A DNA stretch of 64,000 nucleotides from Burkholderiales bacterium (GCA_028868825.1 JAGWTU010000013.1:62001-126000); one strand, 5' to 3'. Numbered from the stretch's first letter, positions 27,546 through 40,432 are shown. The notes: a model not told the origin generated them from the sequence alone. Translations and numbers: made by a program.

Positions 27546-28892
27546 TCAATGCAGCTTCACATGCGGCTCGGTGCGCCTGACGATGAGCCGCGCCAGCGTG
27601 TCGAGCGCGACCTTGATCCAGCCATGCAGCGCCAGCTCGTGCATCTTGTACAGCGACAGGTACATCGCGCGCGCGAACAGTCCCTCGACCATCAGGCTGC
27701 CGCCGATGAGCCCGCCCATCATGTTGCCGACGGTGCTGAATTCGCCGAGCGAGACGAGCGAGCCGAAATCCCGGTAGCGGTATTGCGCCAGCGGCTTCCC
27801 GGCCATGCGGCGCTTGATCTGCGCGACCATGAACGAGGCCTGCTGATGCGCCGCCTGCGCGCGCGGCGGCACGAGCCGGCCCTCGGCATGATCGGGTGAG
27901 GGCCAGGCGCAGGCGGCGCAATCGCCGAGCGCGAAGATCGCCTCGTCGCGCGTCGTCTGCAGCGTCGGCTGCACGACGAGCTGGTTGACGCGATTCGTCT
28001 CCAGGCCGGCGATGTCCTTGAGGAAGTCCGGCGCCTTGACCCCGGCGGCCCAGACGATGAGTTCGGCCGGCAGCACGCGGCCATCGGCCAGGCGCACGCC
28101 TTCGGCCTGCACCTCGGCGACCTTGGCGCCGGTCTGCACCTCGACGCCGAGCCGGCGCAGCAGCTCCTCGGTGGCCAGCGACAGCCGCTGCGGCAGCGCC
28201 GGCAACACGCGCGGCGCGGCCTCGATCACCGTCACCTTGATGTCCTTGTCGGCGTCGACGCGGTCGAGCCCGAAGGCCACGACCTCGCGCGTCGTGCGGT
28301 GCAGCTCGGCCGCGAGTTCGACCCCGGTGGCGCCGGCGCCGATGATGGCCACCTGCAGCTGATGCGGCTGCAGCGGCGCCGTCTGGGCATGGGCGCGGAT
28401 GCAGGCGTTGATCATGCGGGCGTGGAAGCGCCGCGCGTCGGCCGCCGATTCCAGCCGCATCGCATGCTCGCGCACGCCGGGCGTGCCGAAATCATTGCTC
28501 TGGCTGCCGACGGCGATGACCAGCGTGTCGTAGCCGAAACGGCGCTCGGGCGTGACCAGCGCGCCCTCGTCGTCGAGGTAGGGCGCGACGAGGACTTCGC
28601 GCCGCTCGCGGTCCAGCCCCACCATCTCGCCGACGCGGTAGCGGAAGCGGTGCCAATGCGATTGCGCGAGGTAGTCGACCTCGTGCGCGCTCATGTCCAT
28701 GCTGCCGGCGGCGACCTCGTGCAGCTTGGGCTTCCAGAGATGGGTGCGCGTCTTCTCGATCAGCGTCACCTCGGCGCGACCGCGCCGGCCCAGCGTGTTG
28801 CCGAGGCGGGTCGCCAGTTCGAGGCCGCCGGCGCCGCCGCCGACGATGACGATGCGGTGCGGCGCGTCGCCGCGACGAGGGGTGACGCTCAT
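27546..28892 (-). CDS. ndh: Type II NADH dehydrogenase (NDH-2)
   Basis: This 448-residue FAD enzyme transfers electrons from NADH to quinone without pumping protons, at the inner face of the membrane. Two Rossmann dinucleotide motifs are clear: RIVIVGGGAGGLELATRLG (FAD, near residue 12) and VAIIGAGATGVELAAELH (NADH, near 180). Also seen are ADGRVLPAELIVWAAGVKAP and FALGDCAAC (FAD ribityl site). The C-terminal amphipathic helix would contact the membrane. ATG at 28892 is chosen. It follows dctA on the same strand after 29 bases. Confidence 0.92.
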   Translation of the reverse strand: MSVTPRRGDAPHRIVIVGGGAGGLELATRLGNTLGRRGRAEVTLIEKTRTHLWKPKLHEVAAGSMDMSAHEVDYLAQSHWHRFRYRVGEMVGLDRERREVLVAPYLDDEGALVTPERRFGYDTLVIAVGSQSNDFGTPGVREHAMRLESAADARRFHARMINACIRAHAQTAPLQPHQLQVAIIGAGATGVELAAELHRTTREVVAFGLDRVDADKDIKVTVIEAAPRVLPALPQRLSLATEELLRRLGVEVQTGAKVAEVQAEGVRLADGRVLPAELIVWAAGVKAPDFLKDIAGLETNRVNQLVVQPTLQTTRDEAIFALGDCAACAWPSPDHAEGRLVPPRAQAAHQQASFMVAQIKRRMAGKPLAQYRYRDFGSLVSLGEFSTVGNMMGGLIGGSLMVEGLFARAMYLSLYKMHELALHGWIKVALDTLARLIVRRTEPHVKLH

Positions 28893-28921
28893 CGCCGGCG
28901 ATCGCGCTGCATCCCTGTCGG

Positions 28922-30265
28922 TCAATGCGGCGCCGACGCCGGCATCACGGCAGTCGTCGCGTCGAGCACGGACTCGGGCTCCTCGGCGTCCTCGTCGATC
29001 TCGTTGTCGAGCTGGCGGGTCAGCCGCGCGGTGTCGAGGTCGCCCATCCATTTCGCGACCACCAGCGTCGCGACGCCGTTGCCGATGAGGTTCGTCAGCG
29101 CACGCGCCTCCGACATGAAGCGGTCGATGCCGAGGATCAGCGCCACGCCGGCCACGGGCACGCCGCCGACGGCCGACAGCGTCGCGGCCAGCACGATGAA
29201 GCCGCTGCCGGTGACGCCGGCCGCGCCCTTGGAGGTGAGCATCAGCACGGCCAGCAGCGTCAGCTCCTGGGTCAGCGTCATCGGCGTGTTCGTGGCCTGG
29301 GCGATGAACACCGCGGCCATCGTCAGGTAGATCGAGGTGCCGTCGAGGTTGAACGAATAGCCGGTCGGGATGACGAGGCCGACGACCGATTTCTTCGCCC
29401 CCAGGTTCTCCATCTTGACCATCATGCGCGGCAGCACCGATTCGCTGCTCGAGGTGCCGAGAACGATCAGCAGTTCCTCCTTGATGTACTTGATGAACTT
29501 CCAGATCGAGAAGCCGTTGAAGCGCGCGATCAGCCCGAGCACGACGAAGATGAAGAACAGGCAGGTGAAATAGAAGGTGCCCATCAGCTTGCCGAGCGAG
29601 AACAGCGAGCCGATGCCGTACTTTCCGACCGTGAAGGCCATCGCGCCGAAGGCGCCCAGCGGCGCCACGCGCATGATGGTGCCGACCATCGCGAACAGCA
29701 CGTGCGAGCCCTTCTCGATGAGGTCGAAGACCAGCGTGCCGCGGCCGCCGAAGCGGTGCAGCGCGAAGCCGAACAGCACCGAGAACAGCAGCACCTGCAG
29801 GATCTCGCCCTTGGCGAAGGCGTCGACGACGGTGTTGGGGATCACGGCCATCAGGAACTCGACCGTGCCCTGCATCTTCCCGGGACCGGTGTAGGCGGCG
29901 ACCGATTTCGTGTCCAGCGTGGCGGCGTCGACGTTCATGCCGGCGCCCGGCTGGATGACGTTGATGAACAGCAGGCCGATGAGCAGCGCCACGGTGCTGA
30001 CGACCTCGAAATACAGCAGCGCCAGGCCGCCGGTCTTGCCGACCTTCTTCATGTCCTCCATGCCGGCGATGCCGACGACGACGGTGCAGAAGATGATCGG
30101 CGCGATCATCATCTTGATGAGCTTGATGAAGGCGTCGCCCAGCGGCTTCATCGCCTCGCCCGTGTGCGGGTAGAACACGCCGAGCAGGACCCCGATGACG
30201 ATCGCGGTGATGACCTGGAAGTACAAGGACTTGTACAGCGGCTTGTGGCTGGGCGTTGCGGCCAT
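28922..30265 (-). CDS. dctA: C4-dicarboxylate/cation symporter of the DAACS family
   Basis: This 447-residue inner-membrane carrier imports succinate, fumarate and malate with protons or sodium. Family markers are [23 protein letters not shown], the re-entrant loop [29 protein letters not shown] and the second loop [19 protein letters not shown]. The length matches DctA. ATG at 30265. The C-terminus is acidic ([10 protein letters not shown]). It is probably transcribed with ndh, which would link dicarboxylate uptake to respiration; the frames alone do not prove this. A glutamate carrier (GltP) is the less likely alternative. Confidence 0.92.
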   Translation of the reverse strand: MAATPSHKPLYKSLYFQVITAIVIGVLLGVFYPHTGEAMKPLGDAFIKLIKMMIAPIIFCTVVVGIAGMEDMKKVGKTGGLALLYFEVVSTVALLIGLLFINVIQPGAGMNVDAATLDTKSVAAYTGPGKMQGTVEFLMAVIPNTVVDAFAKGEILQVLLFSVLFGFALHRFGGRGTLVFDLIEKGSHVLFAMVGTIMRVAPLGAFGAMAFTVGKYGIGSLFSLGKLMGTFYFTCLFFIFVVLGLIARFNGFSIWKFIKYIKEELLIVLGTSSSESVLPRMMVKMENLGAKKSVVGLVIPTGYSFNLDGTSIYLTMAAVFIAQATNTPMTLTQELTLLAVLMLTSKGAAGVTGSGFIVLAATLSAVGGVPVAGVALILGIDRFMSEARALTNLIGNGVATLVVAKWMGDLDTARLTRQLDNEIDEDAEEPESVLDATTAVMPASAPH

Positions 30266-30354
30266 GGCGTCTCCGTCGCGTCGAATGGATCGGGCCATGG
30301 TGATACGCCGGCTAACGGCGATGCGCAAGAGGTGCTGTACGAGCTTGACGGCGC

Positions 30355-31614
30355 CTACAGCTTGCCGCGTGCCAGCGCGATCAGGCGGTCGAGGACCTTG
30401 GGTCCGCCGGCGTGGATGCCGTCGTGCTCGTACTCGTTGGTGATCCAGGGCCGCAGGCCGCGCACGCGCCGCGCCGTCGCCTCCGAATCGGCGCGCGGCA
30501 CGTACATGTCGTCGACATACACAGCGGCCGCGCAAGGCACCTCGTTGGCGGCGAGCGCCGCGGTGTCGTAGAGCGCCGGCCAGGGTTTCTCGGCCAGCAG
30601 TTGCGCGGCCTCGCGGAACGGCGCCAGCGCGGCCATCTCGTCGAACATCCAGGCGCCGACATGCTCGCCGGTGAGCAGCGTCGGGTCGGCGGCGTAGTCG
30701 TCGGACAGCACGCGATCGGCCGACCAGGCCGTCGTCATGCCGCTGGCATAGCAGGCCTCGTGGATCACGGCATACAGCGGGTTGCGCGGGAACGGCGATG
30801 CGCGCTCGACATCGTGGAGGAAGGCCGGGCTCGTCGGCGGCAGCTCAAGCAGGTAATGCAGCCGCTCGGAACCCGTACCCGAGCCCAGCATCATGCCGAG
30901 CTGGCGCAGCCGCGCCGGCGTCAGCCGGTCGCCGCCCGGCAGCCGGACATCCTCGGCCGCCAGCCGCTCGATGAGCGCGCGCACGCGGTCGCGGTCTTCG
31001 GGGTAGCGCTCGTAATGGCGGCGCGTCTTCTCGATGGTGGTGCGCCAGGTCTGGCGGTAGACCTCGTCGACAGGGCGGTCCAGCGTCGGCAGGCCGCCGG
31101 TGAAATAGACCTCGCGCAGCGAGCCCGGGAAGGCCGAGAGGTAGGCCAGCGCACAGAAGCCGCCGAAGCTCTGGCCGAGCACCGACCAGCGCTCGACGTC
31201 CAGCGCCTGGCGGAAGCACTCGGCGTCGCGCACGATGGCGTCGGCGCGGTACAGCGCGAGGCGGTCGGCGAGCGCGCGCGGCGCCAGCACGCGGGCATCG
31301 TCGGGGCCGATCGGCGTCGAGCGGCCCATGCCGCGCTGGTCCAGCAGCAGCACGCGGTAGTCGGCCAGCGCGCGACCGAGCCAGCCGGGCGACTCGGGGC
31401 CGAGCGGCCGCGGCCCCTCGAAGCCGGGTCCGCCCTGCAGGAAGATCAGCCAGGGCTGGGCGGCGTCGACCTTGTCGATGGCGACGACGGCGCGGGCGAA
31501 GATCTCGATCTGTTCGCCGTCGGGCGCGGCATGGTCCAGCGGCACGGGCAGGCGGTGCTCGGTGAGCTGCAGGCCCGGCGTGCGGATGGTGCGCGAATTC
31601 ATCGTCGTCATCAT
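30355..31614 (-). CDS. Alpha/beta hydrolase, peptidase family S33 (proline iminopeptidase-like)
   Basis: This 419-residue hydrolase likely removes N-terminal residues, often proline, from peptides. The oxyanion region [12 protein letters not shown], the [10 protein letters not shown] motif, the nucleophile elbow GQSFGG and the C-terminal [10 protein letters not shown] (histidine) fit the S33 family. The cap between them is mostly helical. No signal peptide, hence cytoplasmic. The ATG at 31614 overlaps the stop of the FMN reductase gene (ATGA), so they form a two-gene unit. Activity on esters instead of peptides is possible. Confidence 0.88.
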   Translation of the reverse strand: MMTTMNSRTIRTPGLQLTEHRLPVPLDHAAPDGEQIEIFARAVVAIDKVDAAQPWLIFLQGGPGFEGPRPLGPESPGWLGRALADYRVLLLDQRGMGRSTPIGPDDARVLAPRALADRLALYRADAIVRDAECFRQALDVERWSVLGQSFGGFCALAYLSAFPGSLREVYFTGGLPTLDRPVDEVYRQTWRTTIEKTRRHYERYPEDRDRVRALIERLAAEDVRLPGGDRLTPARLRQLGMMLGSGTGSERLHYLLELPPTSPAFLHDVERASPFPRNPLYAVIHEACYASGMTTAWSADRVLSDDYAADPTLLTGEHVGAWMFDEMAALAPFREAAQLLAEKPWPALYDTAALAANEVPCAAAVYVDDMYVPRADSEATARRVRGLRPWITNEYEHDGIHAGGPKVLDRLIALARGKL

Positions 31615-32168
31615 CGCTGCGCCGACACGTAGGCCGCGAAACCCTGGACGAATTCGGTGAGTTGCCGCGCGACGGCCTCGTCCTTCAGCGTGCCGTCCGC
31701 GTCGAACACCGACGCGGCGCGCGAGACCAGCAGCCGGCCGCCGTTCCACTGGCGCACGCCCAGCACGCGCAGCACCGGCAGCCAATGGCTCTGCGCCAGG
31801 GTGGTCCCGAAACCGCCCGGCGAGGCGCCGATGAGCGCCACCGGGCGGCCCTTGAACACGTCGGCCAGGCCCGGCGTCGGGCGCGAGAGCCAGTCGATGG
31901 CGTTCTTGAAGACGCCGGGGATGCCGTTGTTGTATTCGGGCGTGACGAGCAGCAGACCGTCGGCGGCGAGGATGCGCTCCTTGAGCGCGCGCACCGCGGG
32001 CGGCGTGCCCTGGCGTTGTTCCTCGTCGCCGTCGTACAGCGGCACGCCGTGGACGGTGGCGGCGTCGAGCGTGACGCCGTCGCCGGCCAGGCGCTGCGCG
32101 GCCTTCAGCAGCGCCGTGTTGTAGGAGCCTGCGCGCAGGCTTCCGGACAGGCCGAGCAGCTTCGTCAT
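31611..32168 (-). CDS. NADPH-dependent FMN reductase family protein
   Basis: This 185-residue flavodoxin-like flavoprotein resembles ChrR/azoreductase-type quinone reductases. The FMN phosphate loop is LGLSGSLRAGSYNTALLKA at the N-terminus and the family motif is TPEYNNGIPGVFKNAIDWLSRP. It reduces FMN, quinones or chromate with NAD(P)H; the physiological substrate is not visible. It overlaps the S33 peptidase gene. Confidence 0.9.
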   Translation of the reverse strand: MTKLLGLSGSLRAGSYNTALLKAAQRLAGDGVTLDAATVHGVPLYDGDEEQRQGTPPAVRALKERILAADGLLLVTPEYNNGIPGVFKNAIDWLSRPTPGLADVFKGRPVALIGASPGGFGTTLAQSHWLPVLRVLGVRQWNGGRLLVSRAASVFDADGTLKDEAVARQLTEFVQGFAAYVSAQR

Positions 32169-32243
32169 CGGGACTCACTCCTGGACGCCGCGGGCCGCGG
32201 GATGCCGGGAGGCACCAGCCGACGGCGGGCGTGCCGGCGTAGT

Positions 32244-32636
32244 CTAGCGATACGGTCCCGCGTCGATGAAAGCGCGCACGAAGTCGAGCGACGACACGAC
32301 GCCGACGATCTTCGAATGCTCCATCACGACGACATGATGGATCTTCCGTTCGACCATGAGGCCGGCGACCTCCTTCAGCGTCGTGTCGGGTGCCACCTCG
32401 ATCGGCTTGTAGGTGCACAACTGCCATGCCATGACGCGTGGCAACTCCTTGCCGATTTCGAGATGCCGCACCAGATCGGTGGCGCTGATCACGCCGACGA
32501 CGACGCCCTCCTCCGAGACGACCGGCGCCCATGACAGGCGCTCGCGCGTGAAGAGCGCCTTGATCGCCTCGACCGGATCATCCATCTTGATGGTCCAGAC
32601 GGTGCGTTGCATCAGCATAGAGACGGTTTCATTCAT
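32244..32636 (-). CDS. CBS-domain pair protein
   Basis: This 130-residue protein is made of two CBS motifs: one about 8-60 (VWTIKMDDPVEAIKALFTRERLSWAPVVSEEGVVVGVISATDLV) and one about 75-125 (APDTTLKEVAGLMVERKIHHVVVMEHSKIVGVVSSLDFV). CBS pairs bind AMP, ATP or NADH and act as energy sensors. It starts at ATG 32636 and lies just downstream of the pyruvate phosphate dikinase gene on the same strand (57 bases), which suggests a link to the energy state. No partner is proven. Confidence 0.85.
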   Translation of the reverse strand: MNETVSMLMQRTVWTIKMDDPVEAIKALFTRERLSWAPVVSEEGVVVGVISATDLVRHLEIGKELPRVMAWQLCTYKPIEVAPDTTLKEVAGLMVERKIHHVVVMEHSKIVGVVSSLDFVRAFIDAGPYR

Positions 32637-32693
32637 GACGACTCCGATCACCAGGTCAGGCCCCGCTGCACCGACGGACCATGCACGATGCGC

Positions 32694-35420
<2,727 letters not shown>

Positions 35421-35630
35421 GGTGTCCTCCTGGGGTGTTGGCACTCCGCACCGCTCGTGCGAACCCTCGGGACATCGCCTTCCAGACCGTGGAGTCCGGC
35501 GACCGCGCCCGGATTCAGATCGACGGGGCTCGAATCCCATGCTAGGCATCGGCCCTGCCCCCATATTGCGCCCGGTCAACAAAGGTGACGGCGCGCCGCC
35601 ACGGGCCGCGGCGCCTCGCTACGCCTGGCC

Positions 35631-36725
35631 TCAAGCCGGCGCCGTGCTCTCCCGCGCCGCCAGCGTCCACGGCAGCGCCACCGACACCGCCGGCTTGCCC
35701 AGCCGCAGGGCGTCGAGCAGCGAACGCGCCGTCTCGCAGCCGATCTCGTAGCGCGGCAATTGCACGCTCGACAACGCCGGGCTGAGCTGGCGCGAGATCG
35801 AGAAATCACCGAAGCCCAGCAGCGCCAGCTGCGCCGGCACCTGCAGGCCGCGCCGCGCCGCCTCGAGCAGCGCACCGCAGGCCAGATGGTCGTTGGCGAA
35901 GGCCACCGCCGTCACGCCCGGCTTGGCGGCGCGCGCGATTTCGCCCAGCACCTGGCGCCCGGCCTCGAAGACATCGCCGGGCGGCGCCGTCAGCACCGTC
36001 ACCTGCGCGCCGCCGCCGCGCGCGGCATCGGCGAAGGCCGCGCCGCGCTCGTGCGCGCGGTAGTCCTCGGCGACGCCGCTGTCGACATAGGCGACGCGGC
36101 GATGGCCGGCCTGCAGCAGATGCGCGGCCATCGCGCGGCCGACCTCGCGGTGGTTGAAGCCGATCTGCGTGAAGCGCGCGCGCCGCTGGCCGCGTTCGCT
36201 CCCCTGGTGGTCCCAGACCTCGATCACCGGCGTCGCCGCGGCCTGCGCGTCGGCCAGCAACTGCAGCGCGCCGCTCGCATGGCGGCGGCCGGTGACGACG
36301 AGCGCCGCCGGATGCCAGCCCAGCAGCGCGCGCAGCTGATGCTCCTCGCGCTCGAGCGAATAGCCGGTCGAGGCGATCAGCAGCTCGTAACCGGCGGCCT
36401 GCAGCACGTCGCTGAGCCCCTGCGCCGTTTCGGCGAAGATCGAATTCGACAGATTGGGCAGCAGCGCCGCGACGATGTTCGAGCGCCCGCTGGCCAGCAG
36501 CCCGGCCTGCTTGTTCGGCACATAGCCGGTCTGCGCGAGCGCGTCGCGGATGCGCGCGGCCGTCGCCGCGGCGACGACGGCCGGATCGCGCAGATAGCGC
36601 GAGACCGTGATCGACGTGACGCCGGCCACCTCGGCCACGTCCTGCAGCGTGACGCGGCCATGGCCGCGGCGGGCCTGGCGCGGCGGTGGCGCGGCATCGG
36701 CGGGCGGCGGGTTCGACTTGGACAC
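35631..36725 (-). CDS. LacI-family regulator, GntR/IdnR-like
   Basis: This 364-residue repressor begins at GTG 36725 with a proline-rich leader. The helix-turn-helix TLQDVAEVAGVTSITVSRYLRDP closely resembles the gluconate repressor GntR of enterics, and the sensor domain continues in the same style (VAALLPNLSNSIFAETAQGLSDVLQAAGYELLIASTGYS). It ends with QLALLGFGDFSISRQLSPALSSVQLPRYEIG. GntR-type proteins bind TGTTA/TAACA half-sites; exactly such a site lies at 36765-36778, 40 bases upstream. It is divergent from the dehydratase operon. The frame is open to 36818, but those codons overlap the operator and the dehydratase start. The ligand is probably a sugar acid. Confidence 0.92.
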   Translation of the reverse strand: MSKSNPPPADAAPPPRQARRGHGRVTLQDVAEVAGVTSITVSRYLRDPAVVAAATAARIRDALAQTGYVPNKQAGLLASGRSNIVAALLPNLSNSIFAETAQGLSDVLQAAGYELLIASTGYSLEREEHQLRALLGWHPAALVVTGRRHASGALQLLADAQAAATPVIEVWDHQGSERGQRRARFTQIGFNHREVGRAMAAHLLQAGHRRVAYVDSGVAEDYRAHERGAAFADAARGGGAQVTVLTAPPGDVFEAGRQVLGEIARAAKPGVTAVAFANDHLACGALLEAARRGLQVPAQLALLGFGDFSISRQLSPALSSVQLPRYEIGCETARSLLDALRLGKPAVSVALPWTLAARESTAPA

Positions 36726-36739
36726 CGGGTTATTCTCAA

Positions 36740-36778
36740 TGGACGCAGCCACGATGCGGCCGTATGTTAGCGGTAACA
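36740..36778 (+). promoter_or_regulatory. GntR-like operator TGTTAGCGGTAACA and candidate promoter of the sugar-acid operon
   Basis: TGTTAGCGGTAACA (36765-36778) is a near-perfect dyad with one central mismatch. TGGACG (36740-36745) and TATGTT (36763-36768) are 17 bases apart and give a moderate sigma-70 promoter, with the operator lying on the -10 box. A perfect version of the same site is found at 47833-47848 before the TonB receptor. The GntR-like protein encoded 40 bases away is the likely ligand-responsive repressor, acting on its own gene too. Confidence 0.78.
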
Positions 36779-36799
36779 CCTTCAGCGGTCCACTGCCCC

Positions 36800-38518
36800 A
36801 TGCGCGACCTTGCCTCACTCCGCAGCCGCCGCTGGTTCGCCGCCAACGACATGCGCGGCTTCGCCCACCGCCAGCGCATGCAGCAGATGGGCCTGCGCCG
36901 CGAGGACGTGCTCGGCCGCCCCATCGTCGCCATCGTCAACACCTGGAGCGACCTCTCGCCCTGCCATGCCCATCTGCGCGAGCGCGCCGAGGCGGTCAAG
37001 CGCGGCGTGCTGCTCGCCGGCGGCATGCCCTTCGAGTTGCCGGCCATGAGCCTGGGCGAGGTGATGGTCAAGCCGACGACGATGCTCTATCGCAACTTCC
37101 TCGCGATGGAGACCGAGGAACTGCTGCGCTCGCTGCCGATCGACGGCGCCGTGCTGCTCGGCGGCTGCGACAAGACGACGCCGGGGCTGCTGATGGGCGC
37201 GATCAGCATGGGGCTGCCGGCGCTGTTCTGCCCCGCCGGGCCGATGCTCAACGACCGCCACCGCGGCCGCAGCGTCGGCGCCGGCACGCACACGCGGATG
37301 TTCTGGGACGAGCTGCAGGCCGGCCGCATCGATGCCGACGAATGGGTGCAGCTCGAAGCGCGCATGACGCGCAGCCCCGGCACCTGCAACACGATGGGCA
37401 CGGCGAGCACGATGACCTCGATCGTCGAGGCGCTGGGCCTCGCGCTGCCCGGCAGCACGAGCATCCCGGCGATGGACGCCGCGCATCCGCGCATGGCCGC
37501 CGACTGCGGCGAGCGCATCGTCGCGATGATCGCCGAGGACCTGCGGCCGCGGCGCCTGCTCACGCGCGGCGCCTTCCTCAATGCCGCGGCGGTGCAGATG
37601 GCGCTCGGCGGCTCGACGAACGCCGCCGTCCACATCATCGCGCTGGCCGGCCGCGCCGGCGTCGAGCTGACGTTGGCCGACCTCGACGCCGTCGCGCGCC
37701 GCGTGCCGGTGCTGGCGAATCTCTTCCCCAGCGGCGACAAGCTGATGGAGGATTTCTATTACGCCGGCGGCGTGCCGGCGCTGATGAACCGCATTCGCGA
37801 GCAGCTCTCGCTCGACGAGATCACCGTCACCGGGCGGCCGCTGCGCGAGCAGCTCGAAGGCCGCGAGGCCAGCGACGACGACATCATCCGCCCGCTCGAA
37901 CGGCCGGTGAGCCCGCATGGCGCGCTCGCCGTGCTCACCGGCAACCTCGCGCCGCACGGCGCGGTGATCAAGCCCAGCGCCGCGAACCCGGCCTTCTTCC
38001 GCCATGCCGGGCGCGCGCTCGTCTTCGACAGCCAGCCGCAGATGCTGGCGGCGATGGCCGACCCCGAACTCGATTGCGACGAGAACACCGTGCTCGTGCT
38101 GCGCCATGCCGGACCGGTCGGCGCGCCGGGCATGCCCGAATGGGGCAACCTGCCGATCCCGAAGAAGCTGCTGCAGCGCGGCGTGCGCGACATGGTGCGG
38201 TTGTCGGACGCGCGCATGAGCGGCACGCATTACGGCACCTGCATCCTCCACGCCAGCCCCGAGGCGGCCGTCGGGGGGCCGCTGGCGCTGCTGCGCAGCG
38301 GCGACATCGTCGAGCTCGACCTCGAGGCGCGGCGCATCGACATGCGCGTCGACGCGGCCGAGATCGCGCGCCGCCGCGCCGCCTGGACGCCGCCGCCGCA
38401 GCCCTGCACGCGCGGCTGGACGCGGCTGTATCAGCAGCATGTGACGCAGGCGCACGAGGGCTGCGACCTCGATTTCCTCCAGGGCACGGCGCCGACGCCC
38501 GAGCCCGCCATCTATTGA
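36800..38518 (+). CDS. IlvD/Edd-family sugar-acid dehydratase (L-arabinonate dehydratase-like)
   Basis: This 572-residue Fe-S enzyme removes water from a sugar acid to give a 2-keto-3-deoxy acid. Cluster cysteines are seen in SPCHAH, GGCDKTTPG and PGTCNTMGTAS. Family text includes LGGSTNAAVHIIAL, SDARMSGTHYGTCILH and ALAVLTGNLAPHGAVIK. The protein looks closer to the sugar-acid branch (arabinonate/xylonate) than to IlvD of branched-chain amino acid synthesis, by context and by the C-terminus YQQHVTQAHEGCDLDFL. It is the first gene of an eight-gene operon with an aldolase next to it. The precise sugar acid is unknown. Confidence 0.9.
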   Translation: MRDLASLRSRRWFAANDMRGFAHRQRMQQMGLRREDVLGRPIVAIVNTWSDLSPCHAHLRERAEAVKRGVLLAGGMPFELPAMSLGEVMVKPTTMLYRNFLAMETEELLRSLPIDGAVLLGGCDKTTPGLLMGAISMGLPALFCPAGPMLNDRHRGRSVGAGTHTRMFWDELQAGRIDADEWVQLEARMTRSPGTCNTMGTASTMTSIVEALGLALPGSTSIPAMDAAHPRMAADCGERIVAMIAEDLRPRRLLTRGAFLNAAAVQMALGGSTNAAVHIIALAGRAGVELTLADLDAVARRVPVLANLFPSGDKLMEDFYYAGGVPALMNRIREQLSLDEITVTGRPLREQLEGREASDDDIIRPLERPVSPHGALAVLTGNLAPHGAVIKPSAANPAFFRHAGRALVFDSQPQMLAAMADPELDCDENTVLVLRHAGPVGAPGMPEWGNLPIPKKLLQRGVRDMVRLSDARMSGTHYGTCILHASPEAAVGGPLALLRSGDIVELDLEARRIDMRVDAAEIARRRAAWTPPPQPCTRGWTRLYQQHVTQAHEGCDLDFLQGTAPTPEPAIY

Positions 38519-38541
38519 TTGAGAACCGGAGCGGCCCGCCG

Positions 38542-39357
38542 ATGAACAACGCCTTTGCCGAACTGCTGCGCCAGCGCGCCACGACGACGCCGGTGGGCAC
38601 CTGGATCATGTCGGCGAGCCCGCTCGTCGCCGAGGCCGTCGGCCTGGCCGGCTTCGACTGGGCGGTCATCGACATGGAGCATTCGCCACTCGACCTCGCG
38701 ACGCTCGTGCACCTGCTGCAGGCCGTCGGCAACACGCCGCTGGCGCCCGTCGTGCGCGTGCCGTGGAACGACACGGTGACGGTCAAGCGCGTGCTCGACG
38801 CCGGCGCGCGCTCGCTGCTGTTCCCCTTCGTGCAGAACGCCGACGAGGCGCGGCGCGCCGTCGCCGCCACGCGCTACCCGCCCGAGGGCGTGCGCGGCAT
38901 GGCCGGGATGAGCCGCGGCTCGCGCTTCGGCACCGCGCCCGACTACTTCCGCAACGCCAACGCCGGCATCTGCACCGTCGTGCAGCTGGAGACGCTCGAG
39001 GCGATCGCGAATCTCGAGGCCATCGCCGCCGTGCCCGGCGTCGACGCGCTGTTCCTCGGCCCCGCCGACCTCTCGGGCACGATGGGCCATGTCGGCCAGC
39101 TGAGTCACCCGGCCGTGCTCGAGCGCATGGCCGACGCGGCGCGCCGCGCGCGCGCTGTGGGCCTGCCGATCGGCAGCGTCGGCGGCACGGCCGAGGTCGT
39201 CGCGCAGTACCGCGCGATGGGCTACGACTTCGTCGCCGTGGCTTCGGACCTCGGCCTGCTGATGCGCTCGGCGCAGGCGGCGGCGCAGGCGCTGCGGGCG
39301 ATCGATGCCGGTGCGGCGCCGGCGGCAGCGCCGGGACAACCGGCCGGCGGCTACTGA
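38542..39357 (+). CDS. HpcH/HpaI-family class II aldolase (2-keto-3-deoxy-sugar-acid aldolase)
   Basis: This 271-residue metal-dependent aldolase likely splits a 2-keto-3-deoxy acid into pyruvate and an aldehyde. Family residues are VGTWIMSASPLVAEAVGLAGFDWAVIDMEHSPLD, the RVPWND segment, the metal ligands in VVQLETLEAI and DALFLGPADLSGTMG, and GSVGGTAE. It resembles the GarL/RhmA group. It begins 23 bases after the dehydratase and shares one base with the ATPase gene (TGATG), so it belongs to one transcript. Dehydratase plus aldolase is the core of non-phosphorylative sugar-acid pathways. Confidence 0.92.
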   Translation: MNNAFAELLRQRATTTPVGTWIMSASPLVAEAVGLAGFDWAVIDMEHSPLDLATLVHLLQAVGNTPLAPVVRVPWNDTVTVKRVLDAGARSLLFPFVQNADEARRAVAATRYPPEGVRGMAGMSRGSRFGTAPDYFRNANAGICTVVQLETLEAIANLEAIAAVPGVDALFLGPADLSGTMGHVGQLSHPAVLERMADAARRARAVGLPIGSVGGTAEVVAQYRAMGYDFVAVASDLGLLMRSAQAAAQALRAIDAGAAPAAAPGQPAGGY

Positions 39358-40430
39358 TGGCCGAGGTCGCGCTGCGCGGCGTCGCGAAGCGCTACGGCCG
39401 CGTCGAGGTCATCCACGGCATCGACCTCGACATCCGCCACGGCGAGTTCACCGTCTTCGTCGGCCCTTCGGGCTGCGGCAAGAGCACGCTGCTGCGCATG
39501 ATCGCGGGGCTCGAGCCGATCAGCGACGGCGAGGTGCGCATCGGCGGGCGGCGCGTCAACGAACTGCCGCCGCGCCAGCGCGACATCGCGATGGTGTTCC
39601 AGGACTACGCGCTGTACCCGCACAAGACCTTGTACGAGAACATGGCGTTCGGGCTGCGGCTGCGCGGCACGGCCGACGCCGAGATCCGGCGCCGCGTCGA
39701 CGACGCCGCCAGGCTGCTGCGCATCGACCACATGCTCGATCGCCGACCGGCCGCGCTCTCGGGCGGGCAGCGCCAGCGCGTCGCGATCGGCCGCGCCATC
39801 GTGCGCGAGCCGCAGGTCTTCCTCTTTGACGAGCCGCTGTCCAACCTCGACGCACAGCTGCGCAACGAGATGCGCAGCGAGATCAAGCGCCTGCACCAGC
39901 GCCTGGGCGCGACCATCATCTACGTCACCCACGACCAGGTCGAGGCGATGACGCTGGCCGACCGCATCGCCGTGCTCAGCGCCGGCCGGCTGATGCAGTA
40001 CGACACGCCCGACGCGATCTACAACCGGCCCGCGGCGCTGTTCGTCGCCGGCTTCACCGGCGCGCCGCCGATGAATCTCGCCGATTGCACGCTCAGCGGA
40101 GACAGTGCCGATCTGGGCGGCCTCGCGCTGGCGCTGCCGCCCGCGCTCGCGGCGCGCGCGCGCATGAAGACGGCGCCGTTCAAGATCGGCGTGCGGCCCG
40201 AGAACCTGCTCGCCGCGGCGCCCGCAGCCGCCGCACTGCGGCTGCCGGCGCAGGTGTCGCTGCTCGAGCCGCTGGGCTCGGAGACGCTGGTCACGTTGCG
40301 CCTGGGCCGCGCCGAGATGATCGCGCGCTGGCCGGCAGCGTTTCGCGCCGCGCCCGGCACCGCCGTCGACGTCCATGTCGACCCCGGTCATCTGCATCTC
40401 TTCGAAGCCGCCAGCGGGGCGGCGGTCTAG
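39357..40430 (+). CDS. Sugar ABC transporter ATP-binding protein (UgpC/MalK type)
   Basis: This 357-residue ATPase carries Walker A GPSGCGKST (36-44), LSGGQRQRVAIGRA signature, Walker B VFLFDEPLSNLDAQ and the switch histidine in YVTHDQVEAMTLADR. A C-terminal regulatory domain has GVRPENL. It powers the importer formed with the next three genes and is distinct in sequence from the ATPase at 910-2034. The start codon overlaps the stop of the aldolase gene by one base. Confidence 0.95.
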   Translation: MAEVALRGVAKRYGRVEVIHGIDLDIRHGEFTVFVGPSGCGKSTLLRMIAGLEPISDGEVRIGGRRVNELPPRQRDIAMVFQDYALYPHKTLYENMAFGLRLRGTADAEIRRRVDDAARLLRIDHMLDRRPAALSGGQRQRVAIGRAIVREPQVFLFDEPLSNLDAQLRNEMRSEIKRLHQRLGATIIYVTHDQVEAMTLADRIAVLSAGRLMQYDTPDAIYNRPAALFVAGFTGAPPMNLADCTLSGDSADLGGLALALPPALAARARMKTAPFKIGVRPENLLAAAPAAAALRLPAQVSLLEPLGSETLVTLRLGRAEMIARWPAAFRAAPGTAVDVHVDPGHLHLFEAASGAAV

Positions 40431-40432
40431 CC

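Noticed and set aside
36686-36799. Upstream extension of the dehydratase to 36686
   Set aside because: It would overlap the LacI gene start and the operator at 36765-36778; ATG at 36800 matches the family start.
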